Assembly: GCA_947372155.1 (NCBI GenBank)
Contig: CANBSM010000016.1
Location: 1 to 17,897, forward strand
Length of the DNA stretch: 17,897 nt
Origin: Burkholderiaceae bacterium
GTDB lineage: Bacteria > Pseudomonadota > Gammaproteobacteria > Burkholderiales > Burkholderiaceae
Direction: 5' to 3'
Position numbers and translations under genes: made by a program. A model generated the notes under the pieces. The model saw nothing but the letters and a program-made list of their open reading frames with translations. It was not told the DNA's origin and made no database searches. Position 1 is the first letter of the stretch, and the number at the start of each line of letters is the position of its first letter. Shown here in pieces: positions 1 to 7,289 of the stretch.

Positions 1-706
1 TTTGCCACAACCAACCAGCACGAGCAGTAATTGCTTCGAGTGATGCAGCATCTTTGATGTCATCTGGACCAGGCCAGAACCAAACCATGTGAGCGATTGG
101 CAGGTAGCTCAAAGTGAACCAAATCACCATGAATACCAAGATTGCAGAGAACTTAGCACGCTCAGCAAAAGAACCAATGATCAAGCAGCAAGTGATAGTT
201 GCGAACACTGCTTGGAAAGCCATAAATACATACTCAGGAATCACAACACCCTTACTAAAGGTTGCTGCTACTGAGTCTGGATTCATACCAGCCAAGAAGA
301 GTCGATCTAATCCACCGATGAATGCTCCGCCTTCCGTGAATGCAAAGCTATAGCCATAAATCGCCCATAGCACTGAAATCAAAGAGAAGACCATGAAACA
401 TTGCATACAAATAGACAAGATGTTCTTGCTACGTGTCAAACCGCCGTAGAACAAAGCCAAACCAGGAAGTGTCATCAACAACACTAAGGCTGTACAGACC
501 ATCATCCATGCGGTATCCGCTTTGTTGCACTTTTCAGAGCAAAGCACTGGAGCAGGTTCAGCTGCTGCTGGAGTAGCGGCAGGAGCTGTAACTGCAGGTT
601 TTTTAACTTCATCAGCATGAGCTGGTGAAGTAACCATTACACCGGTTGCGCCAATAGCCAAGGCCATAGCACCACCAGCAACGAGTCGTTTCATCCAAGT
701 TAACAT
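1..706 (-). CDS. amtB: Ammonium transporter AmtB, N-terminal part (cut by window edge)
   Basis: Inner-membrane ammonium channel of the Amt/Mep/Rh family. The 235 codons present begin at ATG 704-706, behind an AGAGAGG ribosome site. Residues 1-31 look like a cleavable signal peptide ending AHA, followed by an Ala/Pro-rich linker (about 34-54) and a Cys pair (C56, C60) before the first membrane helix. The Amt signatures FYGGLTRSKN (86-95), AERAKFSA (181-188) and YLPIAHMVW (201-209) are clear. F168 in AFQAVF should match the Phe gate F107 of E. coli AmtB, and W209 should match W148. The conserved Asp and twin His of the pore lie beyond the left edge, so they cannot be checked. It starts 13 bases after the glnK stop, so the two are almost certainly cotranscribed, and GlnK is expected to gate the channel. 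Confidence 0.96.
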   Translation of the reverse strand, partial: MLTWMKRLVAGGAMALAIGATGVMVTSPAHADEVKKPAVTAPAATPAAAEPAPVLCSEKCNKADTAWMMVCTALVLLMTLPGLALFYGGLTRSKNILSICMQCFMVFSLISVLWAIYGYSFAFTEGGAFIGGLDRLFLAGMNPDSVAATFSKGVVIPEYVFMAFQAVFATITCCLIIGSFAERAKFSAILVFMVIWFTLSYLPIAHMVWFWPGPDDIKDAASLEAITARAGWLWQ

Positions 707-719
707 TTTTAACCTCTCT

Positions 720-1070
<351 letters not shown>

Positions 1071-1082
1071 TCAGAGTGGAAA

Positions 1083-1997
1083 TTAGAAAGTCTTTGTTAA
1101 AGAAATTAAACCAGTTGATTTACCCAAGTTTTTGCCAGCTGGGCTTGAATAAGAATAACCACCTTGGTATGTTGCAGCGTTAGTGCCAACATAAGCAAGA
1201 GCAGCAGACAAACCGCCGCCAAAGTCTTTAGTTACACCCAACTTCCAATCAGTATAGGAATACAAAGTGCCATTGCTTACGCCAGAAATTGAATTGCCTA
1301 CGTAGTTAGTTACACCAGCACCAGTTGGAGCATTACCAGCAACATATTGATAACCAACGTGGCCATTCAATGCCAAGCCCCATACGCCAGTGTCATAGTT
1401 CACTGTCAAATCTGGGTAATAAGAACCGCTTGAGTTAACTGTGCCGAATAATGTTGAAACTGCATAAGAAACTTTAGCAAAACCAGTTACTGGGCCAAAT
1501 GTAAAGTTTTGAGCTACGTAGAATTCGCTTGTATTTGGGTTAGATGTTAATCCACCAGTATTAGGAATGCCTGAAGTTGGATAGTAGTACTGCAAGAAAC
1601 CGATGTCAGTAGCAAAACCTTCGCCGATCAATTCCTTTTTAAAGCCAGCATAAAAGTCCATCTCGATTGGAGCGCTTACTTGTCCAGCAGTATTGCCTTT
1701 ACCAGAAACACCGCCGTTAGGACCGTATGCATCACCGATCCAGCTAATCGAGCTGTTCCAGTTACCAATGTAGAGGCCGCTCTCATGTGCGTAATCAAAA
1801 CCACCTTGGATAGCTGGCTTGAAGTTTGATTGGCTAATACCGCGATAACGATAATCGTTAACAACAGTAACGTTTGCAGTAATTGGGCTTACTTCTACTT
1901 CAGCCGCTGGTTCGTCAGCTGCAAATGCTGCTGTTGAAAGACCTGTCAATAAAGCTACTGCTGCCGCAGAGATTGCTGTCTTTTGTAAAGTTCTCAT
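1083..1997 (-). CDS. TorF-family putative outer-membrane porin
   Basis: Predicted outer-membrane beta-barrel of 304 residues, in the family known as TorF putative porin or Gcw_chp (TIGR02001). Residues 1-27 form a signal peptide (basic start, Ala/Leu-rich core, AFA before Ala-Asp-Glu). The family signature near the mature N-terminus is seen as VVNDYRYRGISQS. The rest alternates short amphipathic strands rich in Tyr, Gly, Asn and Ser, and the last residue is Phe, as required for barrel assembly. A clean GGAG site precedes ATG 1995-1997. It is the first gene of an apparent torF-glnK-amtB operon behind two NtrC-like sites, suggesting a channel made under nitrogen limitation. No substrate can be read from the sequence; ammonium or small nitrogen compounds are an inference from the neighbours. 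Confidence 0.85.
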   Translation of the reverse strand: MRTLQKTAISAAAVALLTGLSTAAFAADEPAAEVEVSPITANVTVVNDYRYRGISQSNFKPAIQGGFDYAHESGLYIGNWNSSISWIGDAYGPNGGVSGKGNTAGQVSAPIEMDFYAGFKKELIGEGFATDIGFLQYYYPTSGIPNTGGLTSNPNTSEFYVAQNFTFGPVTGFAKVSYAVSTLFGTVNSSGSYYPDLTVNYDTGVWGLALNGHVGYQYVAGNAPTGAGVTNYVGNSISGVSNGTLYSYTDWKLGVTKDFGGGLSAALAYVGTNAATYQGGYSYSSPAGKNLGKSTGLISLTKTF

Positions 1998-2110
1998 GTG
2001 CTACTCCTTACTTAGTTGTAATCAAAAATGGGTTAAATACTTATTGCATGGGGTGATATTGAATTGCCCAGCGTTCATGGCTTTGTCACAAATCCCCCTA
2101 ATAAGGCAAA

Positions 2111-2127
2111 TGCACTTTTTTGGTGCT
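2111..2127 (-). promoter_or_regulatory. Candidate NtrC binding site 1 (promoter-proximal)
   Basis: TGCACTTTTTTGGTGCT fits the NtrC dyad TGCACY-N5-GGTGCA with one end mismatch. Its centre is about 122 bases upstream of the torF start codon. A second dyad lies 23 bases further upstream, about two helical turns, as in classical paired NtrC enhancers. No GG-N10-GC sigma-54 core was found between here and torF, so the site assignment rests on the dyads and on the nitrogen genes downstream. Confidence 0.6.
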
Positions 2128-2133
2128 ATATAT

Positions 2134-2150
2134 TGCACCGATTAGGTGAA
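2134..2150 (-). promoter_or_regulatory. Candidate NtrC binding site 2 (promoter-distal)
   Basis: TGCACCGATTAGGTGAA carries both NtrC half-sites (TGCACC and GGTG-A) with the expected 5-base centre and one mismatch in the right arm. It is in tandem with the site at 2111-2127, on the same helical face. It lies between divergent torF and ubiK; I assign it to torF because the genes on that side are nitrogen genes. Confidence 0.55.
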
Positions 2151-2181
2151 TTTGGGGCTATTTTTAAGTTTTGACCCTATT

Positions 2182-2211
2182 TTGGGCATCTCTGGCCATC
2201 CAACTTAAAAT
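2182..2211 (+). promoter_or_regulatory. Possible sigma-70 promoter for ubiK
   Basis: TTGGGC at 2182-2187 and TAAAAT at 2206-2211 are 18 bases apart, placing a start site near 2218 and a leader of about 44 bases before ubiK. The -10 is good (5 of 6), the -35 is poor. Offered only as the best pair in this intergenic region. Confidence 0.25.
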
Positions 2212-2261
2212 ATGAATGTATATCTTTTCTGCAACTCTAAATAGAACCGCGAATCTCCATC

Positions 2262-2516
2262 ATGCAAAAACCAGGCGAAATCCTCGAACAAATCCAACGT
2301 ATCGCAAGCGATATGCAAAACAAAGTTGGTGATGCGATCCGCAATTCTCCAGCGCAAGAGATTGAAAAAAATGTCCGCGCCATGATGAATCAAGGTTTTC
2401 AGAAAATGGACTTAGTCACGCGTGAAGAGTTTGAACTTCAAACCAAGGTACTGGCTAAAACACGTGAAAAATTAGAAGCGTTAGAAGCTAAAGTTGCAGC
2501 ACTTGAAAAGCAATAA
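2262..2516 (+). CDS. ubiK: Ubiquinone biosynthesis accessory factor UbiK (YqiC family)
   Basis: Small protein of 84 residues of the UbiK/YqiC (BMFP, DUF526) family, about the usual length. UbiK supports the aerobic ubiquinone pathway together with UbiJ and associates with membrane lipids. Residues 1-50 fit the family's amphipathic, membrane-interacting half, including an NSPAQEIEKNVRAMM stretch. Residues about 52-83 form a charged Leu/Ala/Glu/Lys coiled coil starting at the family motif LVTREEFE. No convincing Shine-Dalgarno is visible before ATG 2262. It is a single plus-strand gene, divergent from torF and convergent with the lipoprotein gene at 2569. Confidence 0.92.
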   Translation: MQKPGEILEQIQRIASDMQNKVGDAIRNSPAQEIEKNVRAMMNQGFQKMDLVTREEFELQTKVLAKTREKLEALEAKVAALEKQ

Positions 2517-2538
2517 GCGCAAATTGTTATCGAGGGGT

Positions 2539-2554
2539 AGAGCTATTTAGCTCT
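2539..2554. terminator. Weak hairpin between convergent ubiK and lipoprotein genes
   Basis: AGAGCT-ATTT-AGCTCT forms a 6-bp stem with a 4-base loop, 22 bases after the ubiK stop and just beyond the opposite-strand stop at 2569. There is no run of T directly after it, so it may at best be a weak or bidirectional terminator. Confidence 0.3.
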
Positions 2555-2568
2555 TCGACACTCTATCT

Positions 2569-3153
2569 TTATTCAGGAACAAAGTCGCTAAAGAAGTTTT
2601 CATACTCTTCTTGAGATAAAAATAATTTTGTATTTTCCGTACTTGCAACCAAATGCAGTACCGAAATCTGATAGATCCAGTAATCGCCATTAGGCGCCAC
2701 ACGATTAATCCACCGAACGCGCATCAGTTGCTGCGCTTTACCAGTGGTTTTCAAATCCAGAAAATAGTCTTTGGTTGGCAAGCGCTGCCGATCTGCTGTT
2801 TTATAAAACGTATCCTCAGTAGTGACGTCGCCACCAGCTGCTTTTGCCCTATCTATTAAATTGACTTGCAATTGCGAAAGTAGTTTGCCGAGCGAAGCAC
2901 TTTGATTGACTGGTAGCTGAATAGTGCTGACCGAATAAATATCGTCATCAACTTTTACCGCTTCAAGTGTCTGTAATAGCTCTTGATCAAGATAAGGAAT
3001 GCGACGCTCTAATTTGTCTGGCTTACCAGGAAACAGGGCGGTATATCTTTCTTGGGGCGCTTGGACTGTGCGCCAGTCCAATTTAGGACTGCACGCCATT
3101 AGAAAAACCAAAGCCGCTAAAAAAAACGCGGCTTTATGAACCCCTCTAAACAA
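2569..3153 (-). CDS. Predicted small lipoprotein of unknown function, downstream of lipA
   Basis: I do not recognise the family. The open frame runs up to 3279, but the first 42 codons lie inside lipA. I place the start at TTG 3151-3153, which has GGAG six bases before it and overlaps the lipA stop by 8 bases. This start gives a proper lipoprotein signal: basic residues R3, H6 and K7, a hydrophobic core FFLAALVF, and lipobox LMAC with Cys21 as the lipidated residue. The mature part (about 174 residues) has no obvious catalytic motif. It starts with a DWR...[10 protein letters not shown] stretch followed by alternating strand-like segments, as in a small globular envelope domain. It is the last gene of the vanZ-to-lipA run and probably translationally coupled to lipA. 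Confidence 0.75.
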   Translation of the reverse strand: MFRGVHKAAFFLAALVFLMACSPKLDWRTVQAPQERYTALFPGKPDKLERRIPYLDQELLQTLEAVKVDDDIYSVSTIQLPVNQSASLGKLLSQLQVNLIDRAKAAGGDVTTEDTFYKTADRQRLPTKDYFLDLKTTGKAQQLMRVRWINRVAPNGDYWIYQISVLHLVASTENTKLFLSQEEYENFFSDFVPE

Positions 3154-4156
3154 CCCCAGCTCCGAGCGCCTGTTGATCTGCGTGATAGCTTGAGCGCACC
3201 ATCGCGCCCACAGCTGCATGAGAGAAGCCCATTGCGTATGCTTCTGCCTCAAACATCTTAAATACGTCAGGATGAACATACCGCGTAACAGGCAAATGAT
3301 GTCCCGATGGCGCTAGGTACTGACCAATAGTGAGCATGTCTATATTGTGCTCACGCATATCACGCATCACTTCCAAAATTTCTTCATCGGTTTCGCCTAA
3401 GCCAACCATCAACCCGCTCTTCGTAGGAATATGCGGAAAGCGCTCTTTAAAATCCTTCAAGAGCTTTAAAGAATGCAGGTAGTCAGCGCCAGGTCTTGCT
3501 TGCTTATATAAACGGGGCACCGTTTCGAGGTTGTGATTCATGACATCAGGCAGGCCGCTTGGCGAGTGCTCGGCAAAAATATCTAGGGCCTTATCAAGGC
3601 GACCGCGAAAGTCTGGAACCAGTACCTCAATCCGAGTGTTAGGCGAAAGAGCGCGCGATTGAGAAATGCAATCAACATAATGCATGGCTCCACCGTCACG
3701 AAGATCATCACGGTCAACACTGGTAATCACTACGTAATTCAACTTCAGCGCAGCGATTGTGCGAGCTAGATTGGCGGGCTCTTTAACATCCAAGGGATCT
3801 GGTCTACCGTGCCCTACATCGCAGAAAGGGCAACGACGCGTGCACTTATCACCCATGATCATGAAAGTTGCAGTGCCCTTGCCAAAACATTCGCCAATAT
3901 TGGGACAGCTGGCTTCTTCACAAACAGTGACTAATTCGTTTTCGCGCAAAATCTTTTTGATTTCCGCAAAGCGTGAATTACCTGAAGCGGCCTTTACACG
4001 AATCCAGTCAGGCTTTTTCAATACCTCTGTTAAAGGAATGATTTTGATCGGTATACGCGCAGTCTTCTCGCTCGACTTTTGTTTACGTGATGCGTCGTAA
4101 TTGAGATCTTGGCGTGCCTCAATCGATGGGTTGGTGTCAGGCTTATTGGTTGTCAT
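3146..4156 (-). CDS. lipA: Lipoyl synthase LipA (radical SAM)
   Basis: Inserts two sulfur atoms into protein-bound octanoyl groups to make lipoyl cofactors for 2-oxoacid dehydrogenases and the glycine cleavage system. Both iron-sulfur sites are complete: the auxiliary cluster Cys C79, C84 and C90 ([12 protein letters not shown]), and the radical-SAM CX3CX2C at C105, C109 and C112 (CTRRCPFC). The C-terminal RSSY (321-324), whose Ser ligates the auxiliary cluster, is present. At 336 residues it is slightly longer than E. coli LipA because of a polar N-terminal extension of about 30 residues. ATG 4154-4156 overlaps the lipB stop by 4 bases (ATGA), indicating coupled translation. A [2Fe-2S] ferredoxin gene four genes upstream could be a redox partner. 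Confidence 0.97.
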   Translation of the reverse strand: MTTNKPDTNPSIEARQDLNYDASRKQKSSEKTARIPIKIIPLTEVLKKPDWIRVKAASGNSRFAEIKKILRENELVTVCEEASCPNIGECFGKGTATFMIMGDKCTRRCPFCDVGHGRPDPLDVKEPANLARTIAALKLNYVVITSVDRDDLRDGGAMHYVDCISQSRALSPNTRIEVLVPDFRGRLDKALDIFAEHSPSGLPDVMNHNLETVPRLYKQARPGADYLHSLKLLKDFKERFPHIPTKSGLMVGLGETDEEILEVMRDMREHNIDMLTIGQYLAPSGHHLPVTRYVHPDVFKMFEAEAYAMGFSHAAVGAMVRSSYHADQQALGAGVV

Positions 4157-4797
4157 GATGGCATCAGTTGCTTTTGTAAGTGCTGCAAAAGCCTTTGGCT
4201 AATAGTGTCTATATTGTCCTTGATCCCAAGGGTTTGCATATCGACCGTCTTTAAATCCTCATAACCACAAGGGTGGATGCGCTGGAAAGCCTCCAAATCC
4301 GTGGCCACATTCAAGGCTAGGCCATGATATGAGCAGCTTTTGGAGACTTTGAGGCCCAAGGCAGCCACCTTGGCACCAATCCATTCTGAGGGCACTCCTG
4401 ACTGCTGAGAGACGTAAATTCCCGGGGCCCCCGGATGTCTTTCAGCCTGAATCCCAAAATCTGCCAATGTATCGATAAGCGCCTGCTCAATGCGAGATAC
4501 CAATTCTTTTACAAAGACCCCAAGCCGCTTGAGATCCAAGAGAAGATAAACCACGATTTGTCCTGGTCCGTGATACGTAATCTCTCCACCCCGATCAACT
4601 TGAACGAGTGGAATTTGATTGCTGGGTGAATGCAAATTACCTACATCTCCAGCAAGGCCTAGAGTAAAAACTGGGGGGTGCTGTAAAACCCAAATTTCAT
4701 CGGGCGTTTCACTAGTACGCTCTTTAGTAAAGAGTTTCATCGCCTCATATGTGGAGGCGTAATCTGCTAATCCCAGTTGTTTTACCAAAGCAGACAT
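4153..4797 (-). CDS. lipB: Octanoyl-[ACP]:protein N-octanoyltransferase LipB
   Basis: Transfers octanoate from acyl carrier protein to the lipoyl-domain lysine, the step before LipA. It has 214 residues, normal for the family. The signature [16 protein letters not shown] is at 69-84. The catalytic dyad is visible as K143 (in [11 protein letters not shown]) and C177 (in HPCGY), matching K135 and C169 of E. coli LipB. It lies 8 bases after ybeD and overlaps lipA by 4 bases, so ybeD-lipB-lipA form one unit. Confidence 0.96.
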   Translation of the reverse strand: MSALVKQLGLADYASTYEAMKLFTKERTSETPDEIWVLQHPPVFTLGLAGDVGNLHSPSNQIPLVQVDRGGEITYHGPGQIVVYLLLDLKRLGVFVKELVSRIEQALIDTLADFGIQAERHPGAPGIYVSQQSGVPSEWIGAKVAALGLKVSKSCSYHGLALNVATDLEAFQRIHPCGYEDLKTVDMQTLGIKDNIDTISQRLLQHLQKQLMPS

Positions 4798-4805
4798 GAA
4801 CTCAA

Positions 4806-5072
4806 TTACAGAACAACGCTAACCAATGGATGGGTGGACAGAGTTCGATACAGCTCATCTAACTGTTCACGACTAGTCGCAGTAATGGGCAAAGTAATGC
4901 CTAAATAATTTCCATCCTTAGAAGGCCGCTGCTCTATCTTGCTCTCATCAAATGTAGGGTCGAACTGTTTGGCAATATGTACTATTGCTGGAAGATATTC
5001 TGGATTTGCTTTACCCATCACCTTAATAGGAAAAAGTGATGGGTACTCGATTAATGATTTTTCTTCAGCCAT
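4806..5072 (-). CDS. ybeD: YbeD-family protein (DUF493)
   Basis: Small cytosolic protein of 88 residues with the YbeD/DUF493 fold, an ACT-like alpha/beta domain. Family features seen are the start YPSLFPIKVMG, the central SKDGNYLGITLPITATSREQ and the end HPLVSVVL. The biochemical role is unknown; the gene usually sits directly before lipB, as here (8-base gap), and a link to lipoate metabolism is inferred from that. An AGAAAG site precedes ATG 5070-5072. Confidence 0.9.
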   Translation of the reverse strand: MAEEKSLIEYPSLFPIKVMGKANPEYLPAIVHIAKQFDPTFDESKIEQRPSKDGNYLGITLPITATSREQLDELYRTLSTHPLVSVVL

Positions 5073-5091
5073 ATGATCTTTCTAGTTCTCA

Positions 5092-5805
5092 TTATTTACG
5101 GTGATCTGGCATACCCAACCAAGCGCCAGTAATGATGTTGCGAATGCAATGCAAGCGACGATGAAAAAAGTGGTCAGCGCCGGGAACCACTTGAACAGTG
5201 AGCTCTTGCGGACGGGCCCAATCTAAAACATCAATCAAGGGAATAGTTTCGTCCAATTCACCATGAATCAAAATGGTATCTGCGGGCACTGGGGCTAGAG
5301 TCCATTTGCCAGCGGCGCTACCCACCATCACCAAGCGCTCAGCAGGACGGCCCAATTCTGAAAGTCTTTGCACTAGATGACTTCCAACAAAGCTACCAAA
5401 AGAAAAGCCTGAAACTACCAAGGGTAAGGTATTGGCGTTTGATACCCAAGATTGATTTGCGGTTGCTTCAAAATCGCCCCAGCTTGATGGCGTACGCATC
5501 CAATCAGTTACGTGCAGCAAATCTTCTAGTTCGCCAACGCCATTATCGTGAACACCCTCGGTTCCACCTACGCCACGGAAATTTGGGCGTACGCTAACAT
5601 AGCCTAATTGGTTAAAAGCCCGCGCCATAGTTTGGGCCACTTTGTTATCCATTGTTCCACCCATTAAAGGATGTGGATGTGCGACCAATGCTAGACCACG
5701 AACTACAAACGTAGGATCATTTTTTAATTCATCTGGAAGGTCAATAGACATTTCCATTGATCCGACAATACCTTCAATATGAATTACTTTTGTACGGCTA
5801 TTCAT
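5092..5805 (-). CDS. Alpha/beta hydrolase (COG2945-like)
   Basis: Cytosolic alpha/beta hydrolase of 237 residues. The early AHPHPLMGGTMDNKV (42-56) and RPNFRGVGGTEG (73-84) segments are typical of the COG2945 group. The catalytic triad is readable: nucleophile S135 in GFSFGS, acid D185 in HGELDETIPL and base H212 in GADHFFH. No signal peptide or lid insertion is seen, and the substrate cannot be inferred. It sits between the ferredoxin (27 bases) and ybeD (19 bases). An esterase or thioesterase acting on acyl groups near lipoate genes is only a guess. Confidence 0.85.
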   Translation of the reverse strand: MNSRTKVIHIEGIVGSMEMSIDLPDELKNDPTFVVRGLALVAHPHPLMGGTMDNKVAQTMARAFNQLGYVSVRPNFRGVGGTEGVHDNGVGELEDLLHVTDWMRTPSSWGDFEATANQSWVSNANTLPLVVSGFSFGSFVGSHLVQRLSELGRPAERLVMVGSAAGKWTLAPVPADTILIHGELDETIPLIDVLDWARPQELTVQVVPGADHFFHRRLHCIRNIITGAWLGMPDHRK

Positions 5806-5832
5806 AAAAAAACTTTCAACTTTCTGAAATGA

Positions 5833-6141
5833 CTAAGTCAACTGCAAGCGCTCTACTGGACGCCCTTCAATTAAATGAGACTGGATAATTTCTTCAACAT
5901 CATCCACATCAACCATGGTGTACCAAACACCGTCTGGGTAGACAACCATGACTGGGCCGTCAGCACAGCGGTCTAAGCATCCCGCCTTATTTACGCGAAT
6001 TTTTCCTGGGCCAGCAAGGCCAAGCTCTTTAACTCTTTTCTTGGCATAGTCAAACAAGGCAAAGGCATTGTGCTGATCGCAACAATCTTCACCGTTGGCG
6101 CGCTGATTAAGACAGAAAAATAGGTGATGTGAAAAACTCAT
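5833..6141 (-). CDS. Thioredoxin-like [2Fe-2S] ferredoxin
   Basis: Small redox protein of 102 residues with a thioredoxin-like fold holding one [2Fe-2S] cluster, similar to the Shethna-type (NuoE-like) ferredoxins. Likely cluster Cys are C10, C20 or C21 (in CLNQRANGEDCC), C55 and C59 (in GCLDRCADGP), followed by the family stretch VMVVYPDGVWY. The frame stays open up to a GTG at 6186, overlapping the vanZ-like gene, but the family starts close to its first Cys, so I choose ATG 6139-6141, 16 bases after the upstream stop. No strong ribosome site is visible. It could feed electrons to LipA or another enzyme; this is inferred only from its position in the same gene run. Confidence 0.87.
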   Translation of the reverse strand: MSFSHHLFFCLNQRANGEDCCDQHNAFALFDYAKKRVKELGLAGPGKIRVNKAGCLDRCADGPVMVVYPDGVWYTMVDVDDVEEIIQSHLIEGRPVERLQLT

Positions 6142-6157
6142 AGAAAAATTATATTCA

Positions 6158-7252
6158 TCAATGTTTCGGTTTAAATTCAACGGCACTTCGAACCATCCAA
6201 ATGAGTGCCAGAGGTAACCATACTACGGAAACCCACTGCATCAGCTCATTAAAGTGCAATAGACGCCCTTGGTACCAGTGTCTAAGCGTCAAAATGAAAT
6301 ACGGATTGTCAGGCAAAACATTGACGGCAATTGTGGTGCCCAGCAAGCAAATCAACGCTAACCAAAACTTAGTCGCCTGCTTAAGCCGCAAGGCCCATCT
6401 CAATAAGATGCTGCCAAGCACCATCCCCCAAATAGCACCAGTAGTTAGCCAAATCAAACTAAACTCGGCGCCAAATTGCAGTGCGGTAAACAAAATTTTG
6501 ATCAATACGGTTAGACCAAGCAGTCCATTGAGGATTCTCCATTGTGGAGCCTTAGTACGCATGCCTAGAGACAGTAACAAGGCCACCCCAAGCCAGCATA
6601 CCGAGGTAATCACCGTCTCTTGAATAACTTGATTAATGACTAAGGTACCCCAATCAACCGATCCAAATATGGCATGACCCCATACGCCTGTACCAAGCCA
6701 AGAGCTTTGTGGATAAATTTGCGACCAAGGAAACAACAAGAACAAAGCGCAAGCTGCCCAGTTGAGGCCAAACCATTGATCAAAGCGTCGACGAATTGCG
6801 CTTCCAGAAAGCCATTGCGGGCCCAGAGGAATCGCTAACAAGCCCCCTAACAATCCTCCCAATATATTGGCCCACCAGTCCATCTGACTTGGTATGCGAG
6901 TAGGCAGCCAAGACTGCAAAGTTTCTACACCTAGCGCCAGGCCAGCACTCAAGCTAAGGGCAATTCCAAGAGCTACGTAGTTACGCCAACGAGGATAGGC
7001 AGCAAACATCACCAAAAATCCAAAGGGGATATAGGCCAGGATATTGACTGATACATCGAATAGAGTCATAAAACGGGGTAAAGGGGCATCCACCCAGGCC
7101 CAAGCAGAGATCCCATTCTGAAAGTCAAAGTCAAAGGGGTTCAAGCTTACATAGACGATCAAAAGCGCATAACTTAAGCTCATAGCTCTCGCTAATGGCA
7201 TAGCCTGAAGTGGCCATACCAGTTTCCGAGGTCGTTGATCTTTTTGATCCAT
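6158..7252 (-). CDS. VanZ-like family membrane protein
   Basis: Polytopic inner-membrane protein of 364 residues. The N-terminal half is a VanZ-like domain: a first helix SLSYALLIVYVSLNPF (25-40), then SVNILAYIPFGFL (68-80), and a conserved polar motif around E110 and QSWLPTRIPSQMDWWAN (113-129) followed by a Gly-rich helix. The C-terminal half adds about five or six more helices without a motif I know. VanZ in enterococci gives teicoplanin resistance; most environmental homologues have no known role. Chromosomal placement at the head of a lipoate-gene run does not suggest a resistance function. It diverges from birA across a 37-base gap. The start ATG 7250-7252 has only a weak GGG upstream, so an internal start cannot be excluded. 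Confidence 0.82.
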   Translation of the reverse strand: MDQKDQRPRKLVWPLQAMPLARAMSLSYALLIVYVSLNPFDFDFQNGISAWAWVDAPLPRFMTLFDVSVNILAYIPFGFLVMFAAYPRWRNYVALGIALSLSAGLALGVETLQSWLPTRIPSQMDWWANILGGLLGGLLAIPLGPQWLSGSAIRRRFDQWFGLNWAACALFLLFPWSQIYPQSSWLGTGVWGHAIFGSVDWGTLVINQVIQETVITSVCWLGVALLLSLGMRTKAPQWRILNGLLGLTVLIKILFTALQFGAEFSLIWLTTGAIWGMVLGSILLRWALRLKQATKFWLALICLLGTTIAVNVLPDNPYFILTLRHWYQGRLLHFNELMQWVSVVWLPLALIWMVRSAVEFKPKH

Positions 7253-7263
7253 CCCACAATTCT

Positions 7264-7274
7264 AGGTCAGACCT
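7264..7274. repeat. Short inverted repeat in the vanZ-like/birA divergent gap
   Basis: AGGTC-A-GACCT is a perfect 5-1-5 palindrome centred in a 37-base gap between two divergent starts. It could be a half-turn operator or chance; no matching regulator is evident. Confidence 0.25.
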
Positions 7275-7289
7275 TTCTACAATGGCGGA

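Noticed and set aside
89..353. Two small plus-strand frames
   Set aside because: Both are antisense to amtB, which is clearly coding on the minus strand.
2119..2140. Sigma-54-like element TTGGTGCTATATATTGCA on the plus strand, pointing to ubiK
   Set aside because: GG and GC are 11 bases apart instead of the required 10, and the bases are accounted for by the two NtrC-like dyads that abut here.
3154..3279. Upstream extension of the lipoprotein reading frame
   Set aside because: These codons lie wholly inside lipA, carry no signal sequence, and a better start (TTG 3153 with GGAG) exists.
3759..4100. 113-codon plus-strand frame
   Set aside because: Antisense to the conserved core of lipA; no recognisable protein features.
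6142..6186. 15-residue N-terminal extension of the ferredoxin from a GTG
   Set aside because: It overlaps the vanZ-like gene, and family members start a few residues before the first cluster Cys, as from ATG 6141.
6201..6623. 140-codon plus-strand frame
   Set aside because: Antisense to the vanZ-like membrane gene; composition reflects the complement of hydrophobic codons.
6158..7252. Glycopeptide resistance gene vanZ
   Set aside because: Only the VanZ-like domain is shared; there are no van genes, mobile elements or regulators nearby, and this Gram-negative context gives no reason to infer resistance.
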